From Tardibacter chloracetimidivorans (GTDB lineage Bacteria; Pseudomonadota; Alphaproteobacteria; Sphingomonadales; Sphingomonadaceae): a stretch of 64,000 nucleotides of DNA. Positions 1 through 8,002 of the stretch are shown one piece after another (positions within the stretch are counted from its first letter, which is position 1; every line of letters starts with the position of its first letter). A model generated the notes under the pieces. It was not told the origin of the DNA. It was given only the letters and a program-made list of their open reading frames with translations, and searched no databases. Position numbers and translations under genes: made by a program. The stretch spans positions 1,041,501-1,105,500 of the forward strand of contig NZ_CP018221.1 of assembly GCF_001890385.1 (NCBI RefSeq). Reading direction: 5' to 3'.

Positions 1-344
1 GCCCTTCCGGCTATGTCTTTCCTTCGATTCGCACCCGCACCCGCCCGATGAGCGAGAATACCGTCAACGCCGGTTTGCGGCGGCTGGGGTTCTCTGGCGA
101 TGAAATGACGGCGCATGGCTTCCGTGCCATGGCAAGCACCCTGCTGAATGAGTCCGGCAAATGGCACCCGGATGCGATTGAACGCGCCCTGGCCCACGGC
201 GATGATGACAGGGTGCGCGCTGCCTATCATCGGGGGGCACACTGGAAAGAGCGGGTGGAAATGGCGCAATGGTGGTCGGACTATCTCGATCAGCTGCGGA
301 AAGGCGCGGACATTGTGAAGTTTCCTGACCGGCAAGCCGTTTAA
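1..344 (+). CDS. Tyrosine recombinase (integrase), C-terminal part, cut by window edge
   Basis: The reading frame is open from base 3, so the gene begins before the window. The visible part carries the end of a phage/island integrase catalytic domain: the HGFR box (His-x-x-Arg), then HGDDD, and the nucleophile Tyr at bases 225-227 inside AAYHRG. This is the layout of P4-type integrases, which cut and rejoin att DNA through the tyrosine. A short tail (KFPDRQAV) ends the protein. It sits at the left of a cluster of island genes, consistent with being the recombinase of that element. The N-terminal arm-binding domain is not visible. Confidence 0.85.
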   Translation, partial: PSGYVFPSIRTRTRPMSENTVNAGLRRLGFSGDEMTAHGFRAMASTLLNESGKWHPDAIERALAHGDDDRVRAAYHRGAHWKERVEMAQWWSDYLDQLRKGADIVKFPDRQAV

Positions 345-410
345 GTCCTTTCCCGGCTTGCCGCACTGGCATTTCCGCCGCTAAGTCCTTCTTACAACTG
401 GGGGGAACTA

Positions 411-3212
411 ATGCGGCTTGGCTGGGATGATATAAAGCGGCGCGCCAAGGCGTTCAGCGAAGAATGGAAGGACGCCCATTACGAAAAGGGCGAGACGCAG
501 ACCTTCTACAACGAGTTCTTCGAGATTTTCGGCATCCGCCGCAAACAGGTGGCGATCTACGAACAACGGGTAAAGCTACTTTCCAACCGGCACGGCTTCA
601 TAGACCTGTTCTGGCCGGGCACCCTGCTTGTCGAACAAAAGTCCAGCCGCCTGGACCTTGGCAAGGCGCAAGGGCAGGCGCTTGACTATGTGGAAGGCAT
701 CCACCCCACCCTGCAACCGCGCTGGGTGCTGACCTGCGATTTCCAGACCTGGGTGCTGCTGGACCTGGATACCGGCAAGGAGCTTCGTTTCCGGCTGGCC
801 GACCTGCACAAGCACATCACCGCCTTTGATTTCATGCTGGGCCGCAAGGTCAGCTTTGAGACGCAGGCGGGCGTCACCATCACGGCGGCGGAATTGATGG
901 GCAAGCTGCACGATGCGCTGGAGGAATCCGGCTATGTCGGGCACGATCTGGAACAGTTGCTGGTGCGTTTGCTGTTCTGCCTGTTTGCCGATGACACGGG
1001 CATATTCCAGCCAAAGGACATTTTCCTTCAGCTGGTCGAGAACGATACTCGGCCGGACGGCAGCGACGTTGGCCGCGTGCTCAACGATCTGTTCGACGTG
1101 CTCGACACGCCCGAAGATGCGCGCCAATCGACCCTGCAAGCCGAACTGAACGCCTTTCCCTATGTGAATGGCCGACTGTTTGCCGGACGGCTGCGCACGC
1201 CACATTTCACCCAGATCATGCGGGACCATCTGCTGGACGCCGCGCGGCACGATTGGTCCGGCGTTTCACCCGCGATCTTCGGTTCGCTATTCCAGTCGGT
1301 GATGGATGCCAAGGAACGCAGGGCAAAGGGCGCGCACTACACAACCGAGGCCAATATCCTGAAGGTCATCGGCCCGCTGTTCCTTGACGATTTGAGAGCC
1401 GAGCTGGCGGCCATCATCCAGCGCAAGACCGGGCGCGACAAGGCATTGCTGGAGTTTCAGGCCAAGCTCACGCGCCTGACGTTTTTCGATCCGGCGTGCG
1501 GCTGCGGCAACTTTCTTGTCATCGCCTATCGGGAAATCCGGCGGCTGGAGCTGGAATGCCTGAAGGCGCTCTACGGCGATCAACAGATCGAGGCCGCGCT
1601 GCTGTCGCGCGTCACAGTCGATCAATTCTACGGCATCGAATATGAGGAGTTCCCGGCGAAGATCGCCGAAGTGGCAATGTGGATGATGGACCATATCGCC
1701 AACAACGAGATCAACGAGGCGTTCCGGCTGAACTATGCGCGCATCCCGCTGAAGGATTCCGCGCACATCCTGCACGGCGACGCGCTGGAGACGGATTGGT
1801 CGAGCCTGCTCCGGCCTGAAAAATGCAGCTACATCATGGGCAACCCGCCGTTTGTCGGTGCGAAATACCAGAGCGAAGTCCAGCGCGCGCAGGTGCGGCG
1901 CGTGGCGGGCCTTGGCGGCAGCGGCGGCACGCTGGATTATGTGGCGGCCTGGTTCATCAAGGCGGGGCAGTATCTCCAGCTTAACCGCCGCATCCGTATC
2001 GCCTTTGTTGCGACCAATTCGATCACCCAGGGCGAACAGGTGGCGCAGCTCTGGCCGATCCTGTTCGACCGCCACGGGCTGGAAATTGCCTTCGCCCACC
2101 GCACCTTTTCATGGGGCAGCGAAGCGCGCGGCAAGGCGCATGTTCACGTCGTTATCATCGGGCTGGCGCACCGCGACCATGAACCGGCTGAAAAGCGGCT
2201 GTTCAGCTATCCCGACATAAAGGGCGATCCGGTGGAAAGCCGCCATGCGGCATTGACCGCCTATCTGTTCGACGCACGTGGCGTGGCGAACCGGCATCTT
2301 GTGGTAGTTGAATCGACAAGGCCACTTTCCACTCGCCCGGTCATTTCCTTTGGGAACATGCCAAACGATGATGGCAACTTGATCCTTTCGCCTAGTGAGA
2401 GAGCTGACCTATTGGATGCATACCCCCAGATGGCCCCATATGTTCGGCCGCTATACGGGGCCAAAGACTTCATCGATGGCAATTTTCGATATTGCCTTTG
2501 GTTGCCCGGCGCGGATTCGACCATTATCAGGTCGGTTCCACCCGTCGTCGAACGCCTACGAAGAAATAGAGAATACCGGGCTGCCAGCACGCGGAAGACG
2601 ACGAAGCAGTTGGCGGACTTTCCCGGTTTGTTTGGAGAGATACGACATACTGAGCAGCCCTACGTATTGGTTCCTAGGCACTCGTCTGAACGGCGTGATT
2701 TCGTACCATTCGGCTTCTGTCCGGCTGACAGCGTTGCGCATGACAGCTGCCTGTTCATCCCAAATGCCAACCTGTTCGATTTTGCTATCCTCACAAGCCG
2801 TGCTCATATGGCATGGCTTGCCCATATCGGTGGACGGCTGAAAAGCGATTTCCGCTACTCCATCGGCCTTGTCTACAATACCTTCCCCTGGCCGGACACC
2901 ACACTGGCGCAGCGTGCCAAGATCGAAGCACTGGCCCAAGCGGTGCTCGATGCTCGCGCCGCGCATCCCACCTCCAGCCTTGCCGACCTGTACGACCCCG
3001 ACACCATGCCCGCCAATCTGCGCAAGGCCCATGCCGCGCTCGATGCTGCCGTGGACCGGCTGTATCGCTCCGCCCCGTTCGCTTCCGACCGCGACCGGGT
3101 GGAACATCTGTTCGGCCGCTATGAGGCGCTGGTGAACCCGCTGGAGCGCATCGGTGCGGCAAAGAACCGGCGCGTGGCGCGCATGGCAGAACAGAATGAT
3201 TGCTCTGCATAG
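411..3212 (+). CDS. MmeI-like type IIL restriction-modification enzyme (fused endonuclease and adenine methyltransferase)
   Basis: A 933-residue protein, close to the 919 of MmeI. The N-terminal nuclease motif is visible as D65-x9-E75-Q-K77, the same spacing as D70/E80/K82 of MmeI. A helical linker follows, then a gamma-type N6-adenine methyltransferase with SAM motif I DPACGCGNFL starting at D360 and catalytic motif IV NPPF at 478-481. The C-terminal half should hold the target-recognition domain. In this family one polypeptide methylates one strand of an asymmetric site and cuts about 20 bp away, so no partner gene is needed, and none is adjacent. ATG follows an AACTGGGGGGAACTA leader with a GGGG-type ribosome site. 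It lies within the integrase-bearing island, so it is probably mobile defence cargo. Target sequence cannot be predicted. Confidence 0.88.
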   Translation: MRLGWDDIKRRAKAFSEEWKDAHYEKGETQTFYNEFFEIFGIRRKQVAIYEQRVKLLSNRHGFIDLFWPGTLLVEQKSSRLDLGKAQGQALDYVEGIHPTLQPRWVLTCDFQTWVLLDLDTGKELRFRLADLHKHITAFDFMLGRKVSFETQAGVTITAAELMGKLHDALEESGYVGHDLEQLLVRLLFCLFADDTGIFQPKDIFLQLVENDTRPDGSDVGRVLNDLFDVLDTPEDARQSTLQAELNAFPYVNGRLFAGRLRTPHFTQIMRDHLLDAARHDWSGVSPAIFGSLFQSVMDAKERRAKGAHYTTEANILKVIGPLFLDDLRAELAAIIQRKTGRDKALLEFQAKLTRLTFFDPACGCGNFLVIAYREIRRLELECLKALYGDQQIEAALLSRVTVDQFYGIEYEEFPAKIAEVAMWMMDHIANNEINEAFRLNYARIPLKDSAHILHGDALETDWSSLLRPEKCSYIMGNPPFVGAKYQSEVQRAQVRRVAGLGGSGGTLDYVAAWFIKAGQYLQLNRRIRIAFVATNSITQGEQVAQLWPILFDRHGLEIAFAHRTFSWGSEARGKAHVHVVIIGLAHRDHEPAEKRLFSYPDIKGDPVESRHAALTAYLFDARGVANRHLVVVESTRPLSTRPVISFGNMPNDDGNLILSPSERADLLDAYPQMAPYVRPLYGAKDFIDGNFRYCLWLPGADSTIIRSVPPVVERLRRNREYRAASTRKTTKQLADFPGLFGEIRHTEQPYVLVPRHSSERRDFVPFGFCPADSVAHDSCLFIPNANLFDFAILTSRAHMAWLAHIGGRLKSDFRYSIGLVYNTFPWPDTTLAQRAKIEALAQAVLDARAAHPTSSLADLYDPDTMPANLRKAHAALDAAVDRLYRSAPFASDRDRVEHLFGRYEALVNPLERIGAAKNRRVARMAEQNDCSA

Positions 3213-3259
3213 AACCTATGCCCGATAAGGCGGACAACAAAATACGGTAACGGACGCAC

Positions 3260-3287
3260 TTGAATTTTCACCGTATGTTCTTATCCT
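3260..3287 (+). promoter_or_regulatory. Candidate promoter, leaderless gene at 3294
   Basis: TTGAAT at 3260-3265 and TATCCT at 3282-3287 with a 16-base spacer. The start site would fall on or next to the ATG at 3294, and there is no ribosome-binding site in front of that ATG, so the message may be leaderless. Read by eye only. Confidence 0.35.
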
Positions 3288-3293
3288 GGAAAA

Positions 3294-4070
3294 ATGGAGA
3301 ACATCGCCCGTTTGCGCCCTGATTCGTTTGGGCAGGCCGACGAATTCCGACAATGGATTTCATCATGTGCAGCGGTTCAACAGGTTGCCGCCACCTATGC
3401 TCGGTTCGATTTCACCGACTATTACAGCGAAGAAATCGCGCGGTCGGCGGCAATGCACTCTGCAACCGAAGCCATCTTGCTGCGTCTCGAGCAGGGCTCG
3501 TTGCTAGCACGGCCTTCGACTTTTAATTTCCGCTTTGTTTTTGATGAACTATCGCTTGATGAACCAAGCAGCACGATACCGAAACGCTTTTGGCGTGAAT
3601 TCAAACATAGAGATGCCGAACGGCATGCCGACTGGATCGCTGGCGACTTTTCATTCTCCCGTGAAGTCGATAACTGTATCGAAACTGATGGATTTGCCCA
3701 TGGGGTAAGATTTGATCTAGCCGGGCTGCCCGCAGTTGCCATGGATGTGAAGGATGATGCCGGTGTCGATGCGGCCGATACCACAGCGGCCAGTCCGTCA
3801 CGCAGGCAGGGTGGCGCGCCTCGCAAATGGGATTGGGATGGAGCTTTGCTCCATCTTGCAGCTATAGCGCACCATGGGGCGGACGGCTTGCATCGCAAGG
3901 ATGGTGGCGAGCCTAATCAATCCGACATCGCGCGGCACTTGCAGGAATGGTTTATTGGCACCAGCGACAAAGCACCGGAAGACAGTCAGCTTCGTGATTA
4001 TGGAAAACGCTTCATAACTGAACTTAACGCGGTAAAGTTGCGATCTGCCAAGAACCTCAATACTGGCTGA
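3294..4070 (+). CDS. Hypothetical island protein with C-terminal DNA-binding-like region
   Basis: 258 residues, no family recognised. The first two thirds are mixed charged sequence without membrane segments or signal peptide. A flexible Ser/Arg/Gly stretch around residues 165-175 leads into a segment beginning GGAPRKWDWDGALLHLAAIA, then GEPNQSDIARHLQEWF, which resembles C-terminal helix-turn-helix segments of island and phage proteins where a helix pair selects DNA. The gene follows the restriction-modification gene after 81 bases and has its own candidate promoter. It could be a regulator of the island or of the restriction gene; this is inference from position and the helical C-terminus only. 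Confidence 0.6.
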   Translation: MENIARLRPDSFGQADEFRQWISSCAAVQQVAATYARFDFTDYYSEEIARSAAMHSATEAILLRLEQGSLLARPSTFNFRFVFDELSLDEPSSTIPKRFWREFKHRDAERHADWIAGDFSFSREVDNCIETDGFAHGVRFDLAGLPAVAMDVKDDAGVDAADTTAASPSRRQGGAPRKWDWDGALLHLAAIAHHGADGLHRKDGGEPNQSDIARHLQEWFIGTSDKAPEDSQLRDYGKRFITELNAVKLRSAKNLNTG

Positions 4071-4131
4071 TAACTGGCAAATTCCCGCAGTTCCTGGCGG
4101 ACCGGATGTACGCAACCGGCGCAGTATGACC

Positions 4132-4149
4132 CCGTTCGCAACTGAACGG
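4132..4149 (+). repeat. Inverted repeat in front of the excisionase-like gene
   Basis: CCGTTC-GCAACT-GAACGG, a perfect 6-bp stem with a 6-base loop, ending directly at the GGAGG ribosome site of the gene at 4160. It could be an operator for the encoded HTH protein or a small hairpin limiting ribosome access. Confidence 0.4.
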
Positions 4150-4159
4150 AGGTTTTCCA

Positions 4160-4348
4160 GTGAACAGCGCAAATGTCATTATTGAACCGCTTGCCTATTC
4201 TGTCAGCGAGGCCTGTCGCGTTTCATCGCTGGGCCGCACCCGTCTTTACCAATTGATCGGTGAAGGGCGGCTGGAGGTGCGCAAGATCGGCAAGCGCACA
4301 CTCATTCCCGCAGCATCGCTTCGCGCACTCATTGGCGGTGAAGGTTGA
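4160..4348 (+). CDS. Excisionase-like MerR/HTH_17 DNA-binding protein
   Basis: 62 residues. The pattern SVSEACRVSSLGRTRLYQLIGEGRLEV followed by IGKRTLIP is the standard HTH_17 excisionase fold: a winged helix that reads DNA and often directs recombination direction or represses island genes. Starts at GTG 4160, with an ACGGAGG ribosome site seven bases upstream. Its 3' end overlaps the neighbourhood of the next gene's start, so the two are likely co-transcribed. With the integrase at the left it forms a plausible int/xis pair of this island. Confidence 0.8.
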   Translation: MNSANVIIEPLAYSVSEACRVSSLGRTRLYQLIGEGRLEVRKIGKRTLIPAASLRALIGGEG

Positions 4349-4352
4349 GCGC

Positions 4353-5129
4353 GTGGCAAAGCGGCGCAACCGCAATCGGGTGAACGCGACGGGGCGGAAC
4401 AATACCAGCCGATTTGTTCGCCTCGATTATCGCATTCTGAACAGCAACGCCTATCGCAGCCTGTGCCCCAATGCCCGCTCGCTGCTTGTCGAACTGATCA
4501 TGCTCTACAACGGCGAGAATAACGGCAGTCTTTATCTTGGAGTGCGGGATGCAGCGCACCGCATGGGCATCGCGGACCTGACAGCGGCCAGCCGGTCATT
4601 CGATGAACTAACGAGTCTCGGTTTCATCGAACTGGCGCAAGAGGCTTATTTCAAGGTAAAGGCATCGGAATCATCCCGCGCCCGGTGCTGGCGGCTGACC
4701 TGGCTTGTCGGGCCGGGACGCAAAGCGCCGTCATGGGAGTTCCTGGAGCGAGAACCCGAACCGCAAACCAAGGCGCGCAGGCGAATGGAACGGGGGCTCA
4801 AGACGTTGAAGGCGTATCATAAAGCAAGGGATCAAGGCCGATTGCCGGTGTTGGATTCCGGTACATTCAGCCCATTTCGGCCCGCGCCGCAGGCCATTAC
4901 GGTATTGGATTCCGATACGCTCATTTCAGGAAATGGCGGTTTTCCGCCAGACAGCCGCGTTCGGGATTCCGCTGCACATATAGCTACACCATGGGGTCTG
5001 GGGGCAACGAAAGGGCTGCTTGGCTGGTGGCAACCGGATTGGACCCCGTCGCTGGCAGGGGTGGCATTCGCGGCCGCGCTCGCCAAGGCAACATCGGCTG
5101 GGGCGTCAAATCGAAAGGTCGCGGCATGA
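4353..5129 (+). CDS. Island protein with winged-helix/replication-initiator-like N-terminus
   Basis: Starts at GTG 4353, chosen because GAAGG lies eight bases upstream; a GTG at 4338 overlapping the previous gene is an alternative. About 258 residues. The N-terminal half (SRFVRLDYRIL..., LCPNARSLLVELIMLYNGENNG, then a helical stretch and FDELTSLGFIEL) looks like the winged-helix domain of helix-turn-helix or replication-type proteins found in alphaproteobacterial islands. The C-terminal third is low-complexity and of unclear role. It ends in an ATGA overlap with the next gene, so they form an operon. Function is not established. Confidence 0.6.
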   Translation: MAKRRNRNRVNATGRNNTSRFVRLDYRILNSNAYRSLCPNARSLLVELIMLYNGENNGSLYLGVRDAAHRMGIADLTAASRSFDELTSLGFIELAQEAYFKVKASESSRARCWRLTWLVGPGRKAPSWEFLEREPEPQTKARRRMERGLKTLKAYHKARDQGRLPVLDSGTFSPFRPAPQAITVLDSDTLISGNGGFPPDSRVRDSAAHIATPWGLGATKGLLGWWQPDWTPSLAGVAFAAALAKATSAGASNRKVAA

Positions 5130-5806
5130 CGAAATCAAACAAGACCAAACAGACTGGCGAGCAAAGGCCATTGGTGGTGAAAGCCGAGAAGGACGAGACT
5201 GAACCCGACACCATGGCGCGCGTAATGGTCGGGCCCTATCTGCGGCACGGGATCGTCGGCAGCGATATTGCCAAGAAGATGGTCGGCAAGCTGCCGGGTG
5301 AACCGAACTTCGACGACTTCGGCAAGGCGATCAAAGCGAAGGCTGAAACATCCCTGAAAGGTGATACGTCATTGGCAAGCGAATTGCTGACGGCGCAGGC
5401 GCTCTCGCTTGATACCATGTTCACAGAACTGGCCCGGCGCGCCACGATGAACCTGGGCGATTATCCGCTGGCGGCAGAACGCTATGCCCGTCTGGCGTTC
5501 AAGGCCCAATCCAACTGCCGTGCCGCGCTGGAGGCACTAGCCAAGCTACACCAGCCGCGCGAACAGACGGTGCGCCATGTTCATGTCAGCGAGGGCGGAC
5601 AGGCTGTTGTTGCCGATCATTTCCACCATCATGGGGGGAGCAGGGAAAATGGAAAAGCGAGCGAACAACCCCATGCAACCGGAACGGCTGGCGCAAGCCC
5701 GACGCTGTCTGGCCCGGACCCGTTCGGGAACAGCGTGCCAATCCCCGGCGGTGAAGGGGAGACGGCGATGCAGGATGCACGGCGGCAAGGGCAGCGGAGC
5801 ACCTGA
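5126..5806 (+). CDS. Conserved island/prophage hypothetical protein
   Basis: 226 residues from ATG 5126, which overlaps the stop of the preceding gene (ATGA). The Lys/Thr-rich start MTKSNKTKQ is followed by a mainly helical region (LGDYPLAAERYARLAFKAQ, NCRAALEALAKLH) and the conserved-looking segment REQTVRHVHVSEGGQAVV with a His cluster (HFHHH). Proteins of this form recur next to integrases in sphingomonad and rhizobial islands, but I know of no assigned role. The last 60 residues overlap the next gene in another frame and are probably poorly conserved. Confidence 0.6.
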   Translation: MTKSNKTKQTGEQRPLVVKAEKDETEPDTMARVMVGPYLRHGIVGSDIAKKMVGKLPGEPNFDDFGKAIKAKAETSLKGDTSLASELLTAQALSLDTMFTELARRATMNLGDYPLAAERYARLAFKAQSNCRAALEALAKLHQPREQTVRHVHVSEGGQAVVADHFHHHGGSRENGKASEQPHATGTAGASPTLSGPDPFGNSVPIPGGEGETAMQDARRQGQRST

Positions 5807-5900
5807 ATGCAATCGCAACGCCTGGAAGCATGGCGGGCGCTCTGCTGCTACGCTGTCGGCAGCGCGCTACCTGCGGGAATTGGCGCGGCTGCTGGATTGA
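5649..5900 (+). CDS. Small HGG-motif island protein
   Basis: 83 residues from ATG 5649, preceded by a GGGGGGAGCAGGG purine-rich ribosome site; it overlaps the end of the previous gene by 158 bases in a different frame. Arg/Cys-rich core with CLARTRSGTACQSPAVKG, CRMHGGKGSGAPECNRNA and WKHGG. The two Cys and HGG repeats recall short zinc-binding-like proteins that accompany the preceding gene in other islands. It is the last island gene before the boundary region. Role unknown. Confidence 0.6.
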   Translation: MEKRANNPMQPERLAQARRCLARTRSGTACQSPAVKGRRRCRMHGGKGSGAPECNRNAWKHGGRSAATLSAARYLRELARLLD

Positions 5901-5943
5901 TCTAGCGGAATGCGAGGAGTGCGGCGAGATTCAGCGCCTGCGA

Positions 5944-6153
5944 TCACTCATCTAGAGTGAATCCAACCTTGAGCGTGACCTGATATTGGACCGCTCCATC
6001 TTTATCAACGATCCCGCGCGTTGCCACCACTTCGAACCAGCGGATATTGTGAAGTGTCTTCCCGGCCTTCGAAAGTGCCATTTTGATCGCCTGATCAGCC
6101 CCTTCATGGGATGTGCCGACAATTTCGGTCAATTTATAAACATGGTCTGACAT
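5944..6153 (-). CDS. Dodecin family flavin-binding protein
   Basis: 69 residues, the usual dodecin length. Start at 6153 is set by a strong AAAGGAGG site; upstream in-frame codons lack one. MSDHVYKLTEIVGTS..., GADQAIKMALSKA, NIRWFEV and YQVTLKVGF follow the dodecin fold: one helix packed on a three-stranded sheet, assembling into a hollow dodecamer that stacks flavins between Trp residues (here the Trp of IRWFEV). Dodecins buffer free flavin and protect from photochemical damage. It stands alone, transcribed towards the island genes, so it may be the first chromosomal gene or island cargo. Confidence 0.9.
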   Translation of the reverse strand: MSDHVYKLTEIVGTSHEGADQAIKMALSKAGKTLHNIRWFEVVATRGIVDKDGAVQYQVTLKVGFTLDE

Positions 6154-6186
6154 GGCATCCTCCTTTTTCTGCAACGGAGCATACAC

Positions 6187-6471
6187 CTTTCGGCAGACAC
6201 TTTGCAGGTAGGTCTGCGGCGAGGCCTTTGCAGAAAGCTATGGGTCATGCCTGCCGAATTGCCGAGATAGGCGAGTGACGATCTATGGCAAAGTGAGCTA
6301 TCTGGCGCCTTCTGGGGGTATTATTGGGGGTACGTAGAAAACCACACGCGGAGAAAACGGCTGATATCAGCCAAAATTGCCCCGTAATGTGAGCCCGTCA
6401 CCGCCCACCACCAGAACCGCGGAAAAGCGCGGTTTTTTGACAGTAGGCTGGCGTAGGAGGGACGCGGCTCC
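6187..6471. other. Gene-free boundary between island and ccm genes
   Basis: 285 bases with no convincing gene. It holds a short direct repeat GGGGGTA-TTATT-GGGGGTA at 6314-6332 and a terminator at 6415-6438. No tRNA T-arm or other tRNA remnant is visible here on either strand, so the right attachment site of the left-hand island is not defined; it probably lies somewhere in this stretch. Confidence 0.45.
6415..6438 (+). terminator. Rho-independent terminator
   Basis: Stem AACCGCG / CGCGGTT with GAAAAG loop, followed by TTTT on the plus strand. It would stop rightward transcription from the island before it runs antisense into ccmB. On the minus strand the stem lacks a U tract but may still end the ccmAB message. 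Confidence 0.75.
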
Positions 6472-7119
6472 CTAGCTTCGGGAGGCGCGAATGGCTGCGC
6501 CCGACGCGAATGGGCCAAGCGCCGTCAGCACCAGGCTGGACGCGGCAAGCAGCTTCAGCGCCGCCGATCCATCCTCTGCGGCGGCGGCCGCGCCGAAAAT
6601 GACGACCGGAATCGCCAGTGGCAGCACGAGCAGGCCGGCGATGGCCCCCGCGCCGCGCAGGCCCGCAGTCAACGCAGCCGCCGTCACGCCGAGCGCGGCC
6701 AAGGCCGGAGTCCCGACCGCAAGAGCCGCGATAAGCCGCAGCATCGCCGCTCCGTCCATCTGAAACAGGGCGGCCGCGACCAGCGCAGCGATCAGCAGCG
6801 CGGGTGCAAAGCCAAGCCAGTGCCCCACAATCTTTGCAGCCGCCACGCTCTCATCGGCGATGCCGCGCACGGCGAACTGGTCCAGCACTCCATCGGCGCG
6901 ATCAGGCTCCACCAGCCGTTCAACCGGAAGCAGGGCGGCAAGCAGGGCCGCGACCCAGGCCACCCCCGCCCCCGCCCGTGCAAGAAGGCGCGAGTCCGGG
7001 CCGATGGCGAACGGGAACAGGATCGCCACCAGTACGAAAAAGGCGATTGGCGGCCACAGGCCTCCCCCCCGCCATGCCCGACGAAACTCGCGCAGCGCTA
7101 TGCCCGAGAAGGCGCTCAA
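6472..7119 (-). CDS. ccmB: Heme exporter membrane subunit CcmB
   Basis: 215 residues (E. coli CcmB about 220). Six hydrophobic segments are visible, starting PPIAFFVLVAILFPFAIG, then WVAALLAALLPVERLVEPDRADG with the charged loop typical of CcmB, and a Gly/Ala-rich C-terminal half. CcmB is the permease of the CcmABCD complex that delivers heme to CcmE for c-type cytochrome maturation in the periplasm. Its ATG overlaps the ccmA stop by four bases. ccmC, the next member in many genomes, is not downstream; island sequence begins instead. Confidence 0.92.
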   Translation of the reverse strand: MSAFSGIALREFRRAWRGGGLWPPIAFFVLVAILFPFAIGPDSRLLARAGAGVAWVAALLAALLPVERLVEPDRADGVLDQFAVRGIADESVAAAKIVGHWLGFAPALLIAALVAAALFQMDGAAMLRLIAALAVGTPALAALGVTAAALTAGLRGAGAIAGLLVLPLAIPVVIFGAAAAAEDGSAALKLLAASSLVLTALGPFASGAAIRASRS

Positions 7120-7706
7120 GCCATTGCCCCGACATCGAGCACGCGCGCATTCTCCAGGCCGATATCCATATGGGTGGCGGCAAGCACGCCACCACCGGCT
7201 GCTCGGTGCCGCCGCATCGCATCGGCCAGCAGCGTCAACGAATGGGCATCAAGGCCGACACCCGGTTCATCCAGAAGCCACAGCCGCGATCCGCCGGCAA
7301 TCACGCGGGCAAGCGCAACGCGGCGTTTCTGCCCCGAAGAAAGCATTCGGACGGGCACCGGGGCGAGCGGCATCAGGTCCATCGAGTCCATCGCCTCGCG
7401 CACCGCCGCTTCCTCCACGCCATCAAGGCGCGCCCAGAAACGAAGCGCGCGTTCAACGCCGAGCATGTCGTCAAGCGCAAGATCGTGGGTCAAGAGGCCG
7501 GGCGATGCGGAAGCGGCCACCCGTCCCTCGTCCGGCGCCAGCAAGCCCGCCGACAGCCGGATGATGCTGGACTTCCCCGCGCCGTTGGGCCCCGTCAGCA
7601 CCAATGCCTCGCCCGCGCGCAGGTCAATGGAAAGGCCGCTGAACAGCCGCCGGCCGCCACGGCGGCAGGCCACGCCATCAAAGCTGAGGAGAACCGCCCC
7701 TGTCAT
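7116..7706 (-). CDS. ccmA: Heme exporter ATPase CcmA
   Basis: 196 residues. ABC ATPase motifs in order: Walker A GPNGAGKSS near residue 40, signature LSSGQKRR around residue 121, Walker B LWLLDEP, and the switch His in AATHMD. CcmA powers release of heme-loaded CcmE from the CcmBC membrane complex. Translationally coupled to ccmB by a four-base overlap. It is preceded by a long structured leader, with its promoter on the far side (see 7740-7888). Confidence 0.93.
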   Translation of the reverse strand: MTGAVLLSFDGVACRRGGRRLFSGLSIDLRAGEALVLTGPNGAGKSSIIRLSAGLLAPDEGRVAASASPGLLTHDLALDDMLGVERALRFWARLDGVEEAAVREAMDSMDLMPLAPVPVRMLSSGQKRRVALARVIAGGSRLWLLDEPGVGLDAHSLTLLADAMRRHRAAGGGVLAATHMDIGLENARVLDVGAMA

Positions 7707-7739
7707 CCCGGCAAGCCATTAATCCAATTTGACGGAAAG

Positions 7740-7888
7740 GGGAAAAGGCTTTGTCGGCAATGGGCGACGCCCCGTGCATGTGCAGGAACGCCGCCCGCCT
7801 TGCTCAACCCTCAAGGGGTGATGCGGCGACCCGAAGGGAGGAGCCGCGCTTCTCAGGGGGGACCATATGGCGCGGCTCACCCACGGGA
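7740..7888 (-). ncRNA. Highly structured leader or small RNA upstream of ccmA
   Basis: On the minus strand, downstream of a good promoter, the transcript would form a 9-bp perfect stem (GAGCCGCGC 7878-7870 with GCGCGGCTC 7849-7841) and a second stem CGCCGC/GCGGCG (7828-7823 with 7794-7789) enclosing a small CCC-UUGA-GGG hairpin. Together these fill most of the 180 bases before ccmA. It may be a structured 5' leader or an independent RNA. The 4.5S RNA core sequence is absent and I cannot match it to a named RNA family. Confidence 0.35.
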
Positions 7889-7894
7889 GGCGCG

Positions 7895-7923
7895 GGCTTA
7901 CATCGGTGTCAGTTGTACGTCAA
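7895..7923 (-). promoter_or_regulatory. Candidate promoter for the ccmA leader
   Basis: TTGACG at 7923-7918, 17-base spacer, TAAGCC at 7900-7895, reading leftwards. The same style of hexamers (TTGATT, 17, TAAGCG) precedes rpsB and (TTGTTC, 17, TATGCC) precedes recA in this window. Confidence 0.55.
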
Positions 7924-8002
7924 GCGGTTCACGAGCCAATGCAACCAGCGCCAGCCCTGAAGGGTTAAGACGTGGACACATCGGCCGACTGGAGTGCTGG
8001 AT

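Noticed and set aside
6187-6471. tRNA attachment site for the left island
   Set aside because: No T-loop consensus on either strand, so no tRNA remnant is claimed.
7740-7900. 4.5S (SRP) RNA
   Set aside because: The diagnostic GGAAGCAG-type core loop is absent; only a similar-looking ACCCGAAGGGAGGAG stretch is present on the plus strand.
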